Assembly: GCA_014905825.1 (NCBI GenBank)
Contig: JACGCN010000004.1
Span: forward strand, 2,356,001-2,420,000
Source of the DNA: Lyophyllum atratum
Taxonomy: Eukaryota; Basidiomycota; Agaricomycetes; Agaricales; Lyophyllaceae
Length of the DNA stretch: 64,000 bases
Reading direction: 5' to 3'
In this document: positions 22,309 to 34,637 of the stretch, in pieces
Layout: every line of letters begins with the position of its first letter
How positions within the stretch are numbered: position 1 is the first letter of the stretch
Made by a program: the position numbers and the translations under genes
The notes under the pieces: model-generated
The model's input: the letters and a program-made list of their open reading frames with translations, nothing else
Databases searched by the model: none
What the model was told of the DNA's origin: nothing

Positions 22309-24510
22309 AGAGGTTGCGTATGGCGGTGGGATTCCAGAACGAAGTGGGTGCTGTGACAAGTTGTCGTACTTTAAAATTTTCAGCGTATTTGAACATTGTT
22401 TCATGTGGGCGCGCACGTCATAGACGCCCGACAAGCGCCAAGGGTCCTCCGGGACGCACACCATCGAGGGGGGCTACGCCGATCGTAATTAATGATTTAC
22501 ATTTCGGAAATCCCAGTTCATACAACGGTTCTCACTGTAACATCCCCGCCGTCCCAAATTGCTATCCTTGGACCTTGGCTGCCATGGAGGCCAATGACAA
22601 ACGGCCCTGACGACGACATACGATCATAATCTGTCATGCATTCGGCCCCGAAGCGATAATCCCGACAGTGGAACGCTTCAAGCAGCTACGCATCCGTGTG
22701 ACCCTCCAAACCTAATTGGAAAGCGCTTGCCTGCGCTTGCCTGCGCCGTCCGCGAGACCTCGCCCATGATAGGCAATTGGGTAGCACGGGCTGGAGCACC
22801 GGTGTCCTTGGTGTTTTCCACGGATATAAGACGACGCGGGTAACGGTAGCAAGTGGGTGGAGGAAGTAGGTGACTGTTGCCTCGGGGCGTGAGAGCATGA
22901 TGATGATGAAGCGACAGGGTCAGAACTTGAAAAATCTGTGGACTCGGTCCATCGTGGCTAGACTCCATGCAATCGAGTCCCGATCCACCTCCGATGACGC
23001 CGATAGGGGGGAAAGGAAACACCGCACAATCTTCATCGGACCCCGCTGGATCTGGTTTTGAACTCTCCGGTCCCTCTGAGTATCGTCAAAACGAAGTGCG
23101 CCGTCGGTCTTGTCTCCACTGAAGACACGATAAAAGTTTGGCTATGCCAGAGCGTGTAGGCGGTGCAAACGACCCCAGCAGGCGGGCATGTCGGAGACTC
23201 CACCTGTCAGACGAAGAGTTAGCTAGCTATAGCAGGGGAAACGGTTCTGAACGGACCGACGTTAACGGGGAAAATTAGGGGACGACGCGTGGGATGAATC
23301 CTCTCGGCTTTCCTCGCGTTGCATCAATTCGGGGCTGTTTAGCCATATCCGGAGGCAGTTGTGTAGTGCGTACTGGATGGCGAAGTCGTTATCATGTTCC
23401 TTGTGTAGAACAGTGTCGCCCCCTCTGAGACACGCCGCGATAGGATTAACAGATGGGTTTTCGGCGTGCACAGAGTATACATTTCGCAGGATGGTGTGGA
23501 TGAGGATGAAGTGCGTAAATGGGTTGGGTGCTATGGAGACTGTTGAGAGGCGAGTTCGCCGACAGCAACTAAGGTTTGTTTCACGGGGAAATCCAGATTC
23601 ACGACATTCCCTTTTCACAGGGTGACGGCGCTTGTAATTTGCAGGGAAAGTTACAGAACGCCGTGTACCTTTGCGAGCTCGAGGGAGGGCTTCTTCGGGT
23701 AGCGGAGCGGAAGCGTCCTGAAGGCTGAAGCCTTGAATATGGTGAGCATGCGGGAGAGCCGTCGTTGCGAAGAACTAGCGCAGGGTGGGGAGTTCGACAT
23801 ACCTTGAATGGCTATGAACTCGATGCTCGAACTTGAGCGACAATGAAGTTTTTTGGTGGCGGCAAGGCCTTGGTATACATAGACATAGGTTGTCTTCTTA
23901 GCGCGCACATCAGTATCGAAAAATGCGTGCTCACCAAGGTGCTCACTGCTAAGAGAAATGCAATCTATGACTCCCTCGTCCAATGCTTCAGTGCAGAGAG
24001 CAGACCATTCGTCCACTGGTGATCGGATATCAGCACCGAATTCAGACGGTTTGTTGAACCTGTCACCACGGCTCAGCTTCTGCGATGATGACGGAGGTCG
24101 TCGCGCTCGTTGTCGGGGTCAACGTAGAACCGTAAGTTTTGGCTCTTTCTCAGTGCGCTTCTGAGCCTGACGTTTGTTCATTTTGGCAATGGCGTAGCAC
24201 TTGATTAGCTGCGAGACGATATCGACCAGATGGCCGGATGTATTAACAGACGAGAATGAATTCTGATAGAATCTAATCCTCGTAGATGATATTTCGCCTC
24301 GGATTAGGCACGGGGCGTGGATTGAAAGTTTGATATCCATGGATCGTACAAAGTGCAAAGTATTCGATATAGCAAAGCGAGGTAATGATGAGCGATAGCA
24401 ACGACACGATTGCGTGTGGAACGAGGATCTATTGCACGTAAAGGCTCAGTGGCTTGCGAACAGCGCAAAAACAAAAAAAAACTTACGTAAGAAGAGTGGC
24501 ACGTCGCAGT
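22309..24510. other. Unassigned region with coding-like traces
   Basis: No complete gene could be built. Minus-strand stretches at about 24016-23805 (beginning near DEWSALCTEALDEGVID) and 23580-23262 (APNPFTHFILIHTILRNVYS and HDNDFAIQYALHNCLRIW) have protein-like composition. The second loosely resembles the helical middle region of fungal transcription factors, but this is weak. A short repeat gcttgcctgc is duplicated near 22725-22745. The region may hold an eroded multi-exon gene. Confidence 0.35.
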
Positions 24511-24514
24511 CCTA

Positions 24515-25010
24515 GTCTTCGCTGTAGTGCTCCGGCAGATGGGCATCAACATACCAATCTGGTTCCCTTCCACCCATGATGCTCTTCAGTTTCTCCAACT
24601 GCGGCTTGCTGGGCCTGTTGACAAAAGAACTCCTCATCGAGCTGCACACCGACACGAGCACCGGCCAACAGCCGTTCGAGTCCAAGTCGTCGCCACCGCG
24701 CTCGAGGTAATCTTTAGGCAGGACCCGCTCAATCCGAAGACCCTTGATTCCCGACGATGAGGCCAACAGCTTCCTAGCGAGATAGATTTTAGTGAAGTTC
24801 GTGTTGCCGGGTTGGTAGTTCCTGACGCGATGGCTGTTCTGCTCGCAGTAGGTGATGAGCCAGTCTCGGGAAACCGTAAAGCCGTAGAATACGCGATGAT
24901 TCTTAAACTCTTGTGGACGCCTGGGGACTGGAGGGACAATTTGATCTGGAATTGCCGGGTTGTCGGTATTGGGGGGGAGGTGGGATGGTGTGTTGGACAG
25001 CTGGGAGCAA
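24515..25010 (-). CDS. Small Agaricomycete orphan protein
   Basis: A single open frame of about 160 codons on the minus strand ends at the stop near 24513. It contains VFYGFTVSRDWLITYCEQN, then LARKLLASSSGIKGLRIERV and ends EPDWYVDAHLPEHYSED. The pattern (aromatic-Gly-aromatic start, a WL motif, a central basic-hydrophobic strand, a final EPDWY-type segment) matches a recurrent family of short uncharacterised basidiomycete proteins. The upstream start is not clear; a proline-rich leader precedes the conserved part and an upstream exon is likely. Function unknown. Confidence 0.45.
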
Positions 25011-25887
25011 AATGAGTGAACTTGAAGCAGGAACGGTAGAAAGAGAAACTTTTTACGCTCATGGTATCCATAGACTGTCCGAGAGACAACATCGGAGGAG
25101 GAGGACGGGAAAGGAGGAACTGAGAAAGACCGTGTGAAAGCGGGAATCTCTTTGCCTCGAGGTCAGTGACTCTGACTTGTCTGATAGTAGTAGGATCATA
25201 TTTTCTGGCTCGTTTCGTACTCCTCTCCGATATATATGACAGACTGAGATTCGCGGACGATGAAGCATTGCGACAAGATTTCCTCAACACTTGTTTTCAT
25301 ATGCAACCGCCGCACACAATATGAAACTGGTGCTAGTGGGCCGATGAACGGCATATCCGAGTTCTGGGCTCCGGGAATAGGATAATTGACGTCAATGAGT
25401 TGGCGGGCATCCACAGCAAGGATCTTTGAAGCATGTAGATATAGAAGGCGCGAAACGTCCTCGATGTAGCCTGCGCGGTGAATTGGCGAGCGCTGGTATG
25501 GATCGTGCTGGGTTGTGTTTCGACTGTGCCGGTGTGACGATGCTTTCAGGGGTGTGTACTGCGTTGTTCGCTTGTTTTCGGAGGCGCTGCCAATGGGTGG
25601 TGTTGTAGGATGCCCATGCATCATCCTGAATGGGCCTCACTTCAATCGTGGAAGTGATAAAGTGGGTTAATAGCCTTCACGGTATTTCATGCACTTACTA
25701 GATCAAGAACTTTATAACATTTCTCTAAAATCCCCGGACGATTATATACTTGCACGACCATCCGATATTCACAAATGAGAAGCCAAGCCAAGTGATTCCA
25801 GTGAAAAGTAAGGGAAAAAGAGAAGCATATCAATAACCCAAAGATACCAAAGACGTGCCGCAACGCCCATCCCATCCCACCCCACCC

Positions 25888-27196
25888 TCACGGTACATAC
25901 ACCACCAAAAGAACATTGACAACAAGCTTCTCAAGCTTCCCCGGCGACAAGAAGTAGACCCTCCCCTTCCCCGCCACTGGGCCCTGCCCCGGCCCATTCG
26001 CATCCGTGAAGATGGTGATATCCACCTCCCCCAGCGGAATCGCCCGGCTGTCCTCCACTCTCACATCCTGAGATCGCTACCTCCTTCTCGGCGTTCGTAG
26101 AGCCATATGGTGCGCTGTTGAAAGGGCCCCGGACAGACAGGACAGAGACGAGAGGCACGCTCAGGCCGTTACCATTGATGATGCCGAGGGGCATACGCCC
26201 TGGGAGCTGGTGCTTGAGTGTGCACCGGCAATGTCCTCGCTGACAAAATCAACGGTGCGGTCAGTGGGCCAGATGTACCCGCCCGCGGTCGAGTGCAGCT
26301 CCGGAGCACGCTTGTACAGCTTGGTAGCGTGGTAGAGCAGAGTCCCCGACTCGAAGACTCGAAGCTGCGGGATGATGGGATAGGTCTCTTATGCACTTTG
26401 AAGAGAAATAGGTGGAATGTGATGTATGATGGCCCCGAATCATGGGGACTACTGCGTCTGCCAGCGCCTCCGCTAGGTTCACGGAGTAGTCAAACTCGAA
26501 GGAGGACACAATCTTCCGCCCGCAGGAGAGATCGAGCACGGGCGCGAGACGGTCGAGGAACCCATCGCCGGGTCGGATGAGTGGTTCCGGGCCGCATGGG
26601 CCAAATGTTCTGGGGAACACGCCGTAGTTCACGCAGATGCGACACCCCATCATAATGGGCTCGACATCATATTCAAAGTCAGGGAGGTAAGCTGTCCACT
26701 CGACGTCCCTCATCTTGCCACCCTGCCCGGGGTACTTCTCCAGGTCACCCTCTATGTCGTGGATGATGAGGGCGCAGCCTTCGAAGCGCGAGGGTAGGGT
26801 GACGCTTATCGTGGCCGCGCGACCGTCCTTCCTCAGCAAGCGTGGCTGGGGAGCGAGACAGGCGCCGGCATCCACAACCTTGAACTTGTCTCCCACTGTG
26901 GTGAGGTAGTGACCGGGTGGTAGATTTGAGAAGAGAGAATGGCGGACTGCGTCGATGATGTGGTTGGTTGGCTAGGTCCGACGTGGAATTGAGAGGAAGG
27001 CCGGATGGATAGAACAAAATTGCTGTTCTGGGTATTCGGCGAACTCGACTATCGGATGGGGTTTGCATGTGCCAATGAGGACCTCGAAGGGTGGAGGCAT
27101 GCGGTAGTTGACGTCGAGGGGAAGTCCAATGAATATGTGATGCCGCTCTGCTGTGCACATCAGCCTCGAAGCATGAAATCGATGGTGTGATCGCAT
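25888..27196 (-). pseudogene. 2OG-Fe(II) oxygenase-like protein, disrupted
   Basis: The minus strand holds segments of a fungal prolyl-4-hydroxylase-like family in different frames: PPPFEVLIGTCKPHPIVEFA (about 27120), VTLPSRFEGCALIIHDIEGD and VEWTAYLPDFEYDVEPIMMG (26820-26630), LLYHATKLYKRAPELHSTAG (about 26340), GPFNSAPYGSTNAEKEV (about 26110) and IPLGEVDITIFTDANG to LEKLVVNVLLVVYVP (26030-25888). The oxygenase core aligns with the usual GGxLxVxH...WxAFYSDCEHEVxPVxxGxRVTLTYN pattern, but EYDV stands where EHEV carries an iron-binding His. Near 26050-26085 the frame changes without a believable intron, and other joins also need shifts, so I call it a decayed gene. Sequence error cannot be excluded. 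Confidence 0.55.
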
Positions 27197-30108
27197 ACTT
27201 TTTTACGAAAGGAGAGTGTCATGCCAAATTGCCAATTGATATGAATCTACCGTAATACGCCCAGATACTGCGAAGGGACTCCCACTAGCTGCCAACAATA
27301 GTGAAACACAGAGACGGAAGCTGGCCCAGGGCTGTTCTCGTATCCCGATTCAGCAACATGGACCGACGGTGTACTGCAGAGCGCTATCATCCAGATCATG
27401 GAGAACCATGTCAGTGTTACAAGCCATTAATCCCCCAGCGACTAAACCATCATGCTTCCAAACAGACTCGAAGAGCGAAAGCGCTCGACAGATCAGGACA
27501 GCACTGACAACGCTCGTAAACGGCAAGTTCCTCACAGACTTGCGGACACAGGATGCACCGGCATCGATGCTGTTGATCGAGAGCTGATGGAACGTCGAGA
27601 GTGCAGAGGTGGCAGGTGCACAGAGACCGCGAAAATCGCTGTAGCAATGCAGAGTCGGTTTTTCTATGGGACAAAAACAATACATCACGACTTCTATAAC
27701 TGTGAAAAAGGTCACTTACCAGGGAGGAGCTGTAGAAGGGCAGTGAATGTTGGGGTCGAGCAATTTCAAAGGAGCAGGTGAGGACTGGCACTGATTAATG
27801 TCGCCACGGGTCAATGTTGACAGACCAAATTTCACAGGCGGCAATACATATAAGGGGATTCGCGGCGAGGTGAAAAAATTCGTAAATGATCTTCGTTTCG
27901 AGAATTCGATGACTGGCGGGGGCAATTTTGCGCAAGTGACAGCGACAACACGGTTGGTAGTACTAGTAGAGTCTATCGTGTTACGACGTGTGTTCATGAA
28001 TGGTTATGGTAGACCATGAGTCATTGGGAACACGTAATGCCATCACGCCATCACTTTTTATTGCTCTGGTTCCCACGCGCAAGGCAGGTTGATATATACT
28101 CGTTCTATAAATAGAACTCGGAACCGCCAAGTGATCATTATTCAAGATTAGGCACGCGTTAATTGTACACCTTGGCACTCAAACGACGCGAAAGCATAGG
28201 GAGGATCGTAAAATTCATGCTATTTCAGAAAGGATACAAAAGGTATGTTATGAGTTTCGTGTTCTAAAACTACAGATGCTGTTTTGTGAGTGGTGTTCGT
28301 GAATTCGTGAAGAGGGAGGGTAAGGCGTGGCAGACATCAACACTGGCCGCAGTGACAGCAGAAGTTGATCGGGGCTCCCACGTGTCAATAGGGCCACTGC
28401 TCTTGTTCCCGGACCTCCACTAGGTAATATTGCTCGAATCCCTCACTGAGCAAGCTCGCGCGTCGACCATGACTAAAGGACAGCCCATGACCATCCGATT
28501 CATGATGCTAGCGTATCCTACGTCTATGCTCATGCTAGCGATCGCCTTAAAGCCGTGAGGTGCGTTGAACGAGACCTGTCACCTTATTGCCTTCGCTCAA
28601 GGTTTGATAGAGTGAATTCTCGAAAGTCCTCCATCGATACGGTATATGTCGCTGGGCGAAGATAGTGAGAGTTGCCATTCGGGAGCATATCCTTAATATG
28701 CTAGCGTTTCTGACTCTGAGTCGCGTAAGGAGGCTTCTTAGTATGTATTCTGTCTCCTCTTCGCGAGATCCTGGCTGATCTATCTTTCCGCAGCTTTCCG
28801 TCACCGACGGTCGGTGAATATGGACACAATGAAGAGGAAGATATTTAGATCTGGCAACAAGCGCGTCGTTCGGGGGTATGCGAGCTTCGAGGAGGACTCA
28901 TAATCGCTGTTGGTGCGCGTTCTAGGTTGTTCTCTGGAGAGTCGTTCTTGACGAATCTCATCGTAGCTGTTGGAAAATCCTCGTCATCACGAGCCCCCAT
29001 GCACCTTCACGATTTATAACCCAGACAATCGCAGTTTTTTGCATCTGAGTACCGATTTCTTGGAAGGAGCGATGAGGCCGATTGCATGCGGAAGCGAAGA
29101 TGGAAATAATGTCTCAGCCATGAATGCGTAGTATTTGCAACTCCCAAAATGCCAGACGCCCATATGCCTCCGAGTCCCGCCCCCATCATCCTCCCCCGGC
29201 GAACTTATCCCCAATTCCCTCCTTGCCGCGTCCACCTCTGGTAGCCCAGCTCCCGAGGAGCAACAACACAACGCGCCCGGGTAGCCGAATAGATCAAAAC
29301 CAGGATCGCATATACTAGGACTCTCGAGTCTCACGCCGAGGCACCTCCTGCTCTCTTTTCTTGATCCTATATGGCGTGGACGTCGGGGTACCCCAGGCCA
29401 AGCCTTGGAGGCCCATAGGTGAACAGTTGGCGAGTACACTTCGCCTGGCCCAACTCTCATGTTATCCCGCCGATTCGTCTCAAAGTCTCCACCATCGATC
29501 CTACTTGCGTCTGCTCAAATGCGAGCAGTATACCTGCCGCCTCAGATTCTTCGCGCAGTAGGTCCGCATCGTCCCTATCCCGCTACACACGACCCGTTTC
29601 CGTCCTATCCCCCGCGACGACACCGTATGCCGGTCCGCTTCAGCCCAATTATATCTCAAGTAGCAAAAAATGGGAGGCCTACGTGGATCTCGTGTTTTAG
29701 ACTCTTCCACAGCATGGACCGCACTGCGCAGTGCAGTTTCGTGGAATGGAGAATGGGATGATCACCGGCGATGAGTTAGATTCATGAGAGCCCAGTCAAG
29801 GCTCAGTGTGTGTGAGTACCAGTAAATGTAATTTGGAAGGAGGGTACGGCGAGTTGACAACAGAGACGGTTGGGCTCGACATGAGCTTTTATGTGCTGAT
29901 TGTATGGTGTCGTGGCCTAGTATGCCTGAGTTTGACTAGGAGAGAAGTGGAAAATGAAACTGTTGACTTTTTCCAGGGTAATTCAGGGACTCCAAGACCA
30001 CATGTCTGGCATACGAGAAGTTTGAGTGTGCATCACAAAGAATACAGACATCAAGGAGGCGCATCGGAGTCGTTGCCTTTTGCGCGTTGGCCAGGGTAGG
30101 ATGTCACG
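27197..30108. other. Long gene-poor interval
   Basis: Nearly 3 kb with many short overlapping frames on both strands but no motif, domain or chain of exons I can support. It separates decayed genes on the left from the housekeeping block on the right. Confidence 0.45.
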
Positions 30109-30119
30109 AAAAAAAAAAA
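30109..30119 (-). terminator. RNA polymerase III terminator of tRNA-Glu
   Basis: A run of eleven T residues on the minus strand, 16 bases after the tRNA 3' end. This is the standard Pol III stop signal. Confidence 0.85.
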
Positions 30120-30135
30120 GCAGAACCTATTGCGA

Positions 30136-30225
30136 TTCCGGTACGGGGAATCGAACCCCGAGCTGCCGCGTCCAAGCCACATCGTAGATGAAAGGCGGCA
30201 ATGTTAGCCGTTACACCATACCGGA
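30136..30225 (-). tRNA. tRNA-Glu (anticodon TTC) with 18-nt intron
   Basis: The minus-strand sequence folds as a tRNA. The acceptor stem is TCCGGTA/TACCGGA with discriminator A. The D arm has TGGTGTAACGGCTAACA. The anticodon stem GCCGC/GCGGC has loop C-T-TTC-A-C, and the T arm is GGGG-TTCGATT-CCCC. The anticodon TTC reads GAA (Glu). The 18-base intron lies in the canonical place, one base 3' of the anticodon, and has to be removed by the tRNA-splicing endonuclease. The B box GGTTCGATTCC is intact. Mature length without CCA is 72. Confidence 0.95.
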
Positions 30226-30385
30226 TGACAAGACTTGTATGAGTGTGGCAATATTGGTGCAAGTGACTAGGACAGCCCACGTGTCTGTGGCTGTGTCCCA
30301 AAAAGTTTTGCACCTTCACCGTTGTTCTCGACGTCGATCGCACCTACTCCGTCGCCCAACACCCTCGACAGCGGCGACCCTCAAA

Positions 30386-32029
30386 ATGGCGGAACACGAT
30401 CTCTCCAAAACGATAATCCCCTACCTGGATCGCCACCTATCCTTTCCTCTTCTCGCCCATCTCGTAGACATATCGCTCTTCCCCGTCGAGGAGGTCCAGG
30501 CTGCCCAGTATGAGCTGGCGAAGGGAACGAACATGTTCGATTATGCTGTTAGTCTGTTTGAGCAGATACATCCGGATCAGGAGGTCCCAGCAGGTGAGTT
30601 GTGTGCGGTATCTTATGGAGGGGCTGGGCTGATGGCGACTAGAATTCGACGAAAAGCGGACCAACGCCGTGTCGACCCACGAGCGCCTGCAGCAGGAGGC
30701 GCAGGCCGTCCTGGATGTCATTGAAAACCCAGACGTCGCGCAAGCGCTGCGTCAGGACAAGAACCAGAACCTACAATACCTCAAGGATAACTACAACGTG
30801 AGCACCATCCAACACACACCAGTCCACCCATACCTGACCAACTCCCCAGCTCACCCTAGACCAAATCACCGCCCTGTACAACTTCGGCCAGTTCCAGTAC
30901 TCATACGGAAACTACAGCGGTGCAGCGGACTACCTATACCATTTCCGCGTGCTCTCCACCGACAACGACCTGAACACCTCCGCGCACTGGGGCAAGCTCG
31001 CCTCCGACATCCTCACCGGGCGCTGGGACGTCGCCCTCGAGGAGCTCAACACCCTCCGCGACGCCATCGACTCCCGCGCCCCCGCCTCCATCCTCGTCCC
31101 CTCCGCCGCCAGCGCCTCCTCCGCCCCCGAACCCGCCCTCGTCCAGCTGCACTCGCGCACCTGGCTCGCACACTGGTCCCTCTTCGTGTACTTCAACCAC
31201 CCGCAGGGCCGCACGCTCCTCCTCGAGACCTTCCTCTCCCCGACGTACCTCAACACCATCCAGACGTCGTGTCCGTGGGTCCTGCGCTACCTCGCGACCG
31301 CCGCCATCCTCTCCCGCAAGTCCGCGTCCCAGCCTGCGAGTGCTGCGGCGCCGGTGTCGACTAGGGTGAGGAACGCGATTAGGGAGGTGGTCAAGGTGAT
31401 CCAGACGGAGGAGTATCAGTACCAGGACCCTGTGACGTCGTACTTGAAGGAGCTGTACATTGAGTTCGACTTTGAGGCGGCGCAAAGGGAGCTGACGCTG
31501 GCGGAGAAGGTCGTGGGGGATGATTTCTTCCTGGGAGAGTTCAGGGAGGAGTTCTTGGACAATGCGCGGTATCTGATCAGCGAAGCCTACTGCAGGATTC
31601 ATCAAAAGATAGACATTGGGTACGTCCCGCTCTCCCCTTATTCTCCCGCCTATAACTAACGTTCCAACCCGTAGCGACCTCTCCGAACGTCTGAACCTAT
31701 CACGTGATGAAGGCGAAAAATGGATCGTGAACCTGATTCGGGAGACACGGATGGGTGCCGATGCTAAGATCGATCTGGAAAAGGTACGCTTACTTCCCCC
31801 CTCCTCCTCCTAGCCTTATAATCTGATGTGATTCGCGCAGAACGTCATCGAGATCAACCGTCCGCCACTGCCGATTTATCAGACCGTCATCGAGAAGACC
31901 CGGGGGCTGGCATTGCGGACACAGGCTCTCGGTGTCGCTGTGGGCCGGACGGCGCAGCAGGGAGGAGGAGGAGGAGGTGGCGGCGTTGCAAAATCTGAGG
32001 CTCAGGCGCCCACTGTCGCTGTCAAGTGA
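30386..32029 (+). CDS. int6: Eukaryotic translation initiation factor 3 subunit E
   Basis: Five exons (30386-30593, 30643-30797, 30850-31619, 31675-31783, 31841-32029) sum to 476 residues. This is eIF3e/INT6, a cytosolic subunit of the eIF3 complex that bridges the 43S preinitiation complex. It begins [20 protein letters not shown], the conserved N-terminal segment of the family. Further matches are [20 protein letters not shown], the TPR-like [20 protein letters not shown], and the C-terminal PCI domain ending in LARYLI-like [39 protein letters not shown] and [21 protein letters not shown] Gly-rich stretch lies near the C-terminus. All introns have GT-AG ends; intron 4 has a clear CTAAC branch site. 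A stretch of about 20 residues rich in Ala/Ser/Pro around residue 230 is an insertion compared with other species. The upstream tRNA gene is divergent. Confidence 0.96.
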
Positions 32030-32187
32030 TCTTTTTGTGTAATGCGATGCCGTTATTGGATGTGTTTACGATCTTCGCTAAGCGTTTTCTCTATGAATCC
32101 TTCAAAGCATAGCTTGAGGCGCATACAGTCATTATCAGACCACTCTCGCCCAGAAAAACTACAACTACAATCTCGGGCAGACATGAC

Positions 32188-34637
32188 TTAAGCTTGCTTC
32201 GAGTCTGGCTTCTTAGCGATATCCTCGTCGTCGGGATACAGCTATGAAAAATGATATCAGCTCATCGTTTATTCCCAACAGTTCCAGAACTTGTCCGACC
32301 TTTCCAGGATTGAACAGCCCCAAAGGGTCAATCGTCCGCTTGATCGTCTTCATGAGCTCCACAGTCCCCGCGCCCAATTCCTCAACAAGGTAACCCTTCT
32401 TACCAACGCCCACGCCATGTTCTCCCGTACCTACACCCTCTCAACGTTAGAACTTCGTTCATGAAGGTGTCGTCATGGAGAGAACTCACATGTCCCATCG
32501 AGGGCAATGGCGCGGTGGACCATCCGGTCCACCGCCTCCCTGACCTTCTTGTACTCTTCATCGTCACGGAACAACAGCTGCGCATGGAAGTTCCCGTCAC
32601 CGACGTGTCCAACGATCGTCGCTACGATCCCGAGCCGCGCCATATCCTTCTTCGTCTCTAACACCAGCTCCGGCAGCTTCGACACCGGGACACTACCCCA
32701 CCCAAAAAGATCTCACATCAGCCACCCAAGCCTCCCCACCAAAACACATCGCACTCACCAAACGTCCGTCGGGCACGCACTCGCCCCCTCCAAAAGCGCC
32801 ATCCCCGCATAATGCGCATTCTTCCGATCCTGCCACAGATCCTCCGCCTCCTTCTTACTCCTTGCCAGCTCGAACCCCGTCCCCCCGTGCTTCTCCACGA
32901 TCCCCTTCACCACCCTCGCGGTCTCGAGGAGGGAGGCTGGCGTGGGGCCTTGGAACTTGAAGAAGAGGCTGTCTTTTTCGGGCCATTTGCGGAGGGACAT
33001 GCCGAATTTGTTGGTGGCGGCCATGAAGCGGTCGTCTACGAGCTCGACGCATTCTGCGGGTTCGGGGCGTGTATTAGATGCGGAGGGGGAGGGGTGTGGG
33101 AAGGGGGAAGGGCTTACGGATGCCGACGCCGTGGTTCATCACTTCGATCGAGGCTTCTGTGGCTCTGCGTACGTCGGGGAATTGAACGACGGCAATAGTA
33201 GTAGGCAGGACAGGGGCCAGTCGGATCGTCACTGTACTTCCGTAAGCCTCGGACGGACGTTATGCGAGAGAGCCACCCAACGCACCTTCCGTTACGATTC
33301 CGAGCGTTCCCTCAGCCCCGATGAAGAGCTTGGTGGTGTCGAATCCTGCCGAGGACTTCCTGGATCTGCGGCGCGTCTTGATGACTTCGCCGGAGGGGAG
33401 GACGACGGTCTGTGGGGATCAGATCGTGGTATGGATTCTGGATTGGGGGGTACGTACTGCGTTGAGGAACCACTCGGCCTTGGCTGTGCCGTATCGTACT
33501 GCGTTAGCTGGGGAAGGTTAGGTGTGAGACCGGAGTTGATGTGTGAATGTGATAGGACGTACTTCCGGAACATCCTGTGCTGAGCATGCCACCGATAGTC
33601 GCGCCAGGTCCGGGGTCAAGCTAGATTACGCGGTCACCGAGTTAAATTCTATTTCGTCAAGTGGAAATGTGACCTACTGGGAAGAATAGCGGTATGCCTG
33701 CGCATTTCGCAGAAAGTTATTTGTGGTAGTGCTTAATCACAAGCGGGTGCTTGCCTTTTTCCTTCAAAGTGTCGTTTATATCCATCCATCTGGCTCCGGG
33801 CTGGCATACGAGGTCAGAGTCCGCCTCTAAATTGAGGATGTCAAATGTCGGGTCGTCATATGATACAAGAGTACTTACCGTGTATCTCCAAAATGCGGTC
33901 CATGCCAGATAGATCAACGCAAATTCCTCCCACAAGGTGCTGGTACATCGGATCAGTATGTCCCCTCCTAAAGCCGCAAAACGTGTCATCTCACGCTGCG
34001 AACTTGTCCCTCCAAGCTCGTAGCACCAGAATACGGAATGACCGGCATCCTGTACTTCGTAGCGATCTTGACCATCTGAACAACGTCCTCCGTGGTATTC
34101 GGATAGAAAACAACACTGGGCAGACCCGAGCCTAAATCACAAAACTTCAGATGCCATAACTTTTCATTTGTACGAGCAGCGATACATACCTGGCCGATAA
34201 TCATAATCCGAGAATCCATGAATCCGCAAGTCCTCAGGATCGGTTGAAACAGTGTCTGGGTCAGGGAACGCAGCCCTGAGCGCCTCTATGGCTTGCTTAA
34301 ACTCGTCCGGCGACCCAAATCGTGGTTCCTGACCGTTCCCGGTTTTCGCGGACGTCGAGTCCGCTTGGGTGCTTGCTATTTTGAACCCGACGAGGCCACT
34401 AGCGAAGGAGGATACGACAAGGAGCAGCCATGAAATGTTCTTCCCCGCACTGCTGCTCGCGCCTGCTGACTGAGTGGGTCGACCAGCATCATCGCCTGAG
34501 GGGGTCGTGGAATACCTCCGCCGCGCCGCTTCACCCCCTATCCGAGCACGCCGTGGGGCGACGAAGAGCGGCCGCGCAGAGCAAAGAGAGAGCTGGCGGT
34601 GGCCACGTCGTGCGCATTCCTTCAGCAGCGAGGCCAT
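32188..34637 (-). CDS. dld1: D-lactate dehydrogenase (cytochrome), mitochondrial
   Basis: A FAD-linked D-lactate:cytochrome c oxidoreductase. Exons 34637-34190, 34132-34004, 33939-33879 and 33826-33755 are clear, followed by at least four more to the stop at 32188. The N-terminus is rich in Arg/Ser/Ala (mitochondrial presequence), then a membrane helix ([19 protein letters not shown]) for the inner membrane. The PCMH-type FAD domain reads [52 protein letters not shown] and [17 protein letters not shown]. The C-terminal substrate domain includes [15 protein letters not shown] and ends [19 protein letters not shown]. The fourth intron (33754-33698) has a GC donor. A JEN-type carboxylate carrier is encoded about 5 kb away. 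Confidence 0.93.

Noticed and set aside
29419..29761. Overlapping Ser/Pro-rich frames before the tRNA
   Set aside because: Low-complexity composition with three overlapping frames open at once, typical of GC-rich non-coding DNA.
30934..31605. A 223-codon minus-strand frame opposite eIF3e
   Set aside because: Shadow of a strongly conserved exon.
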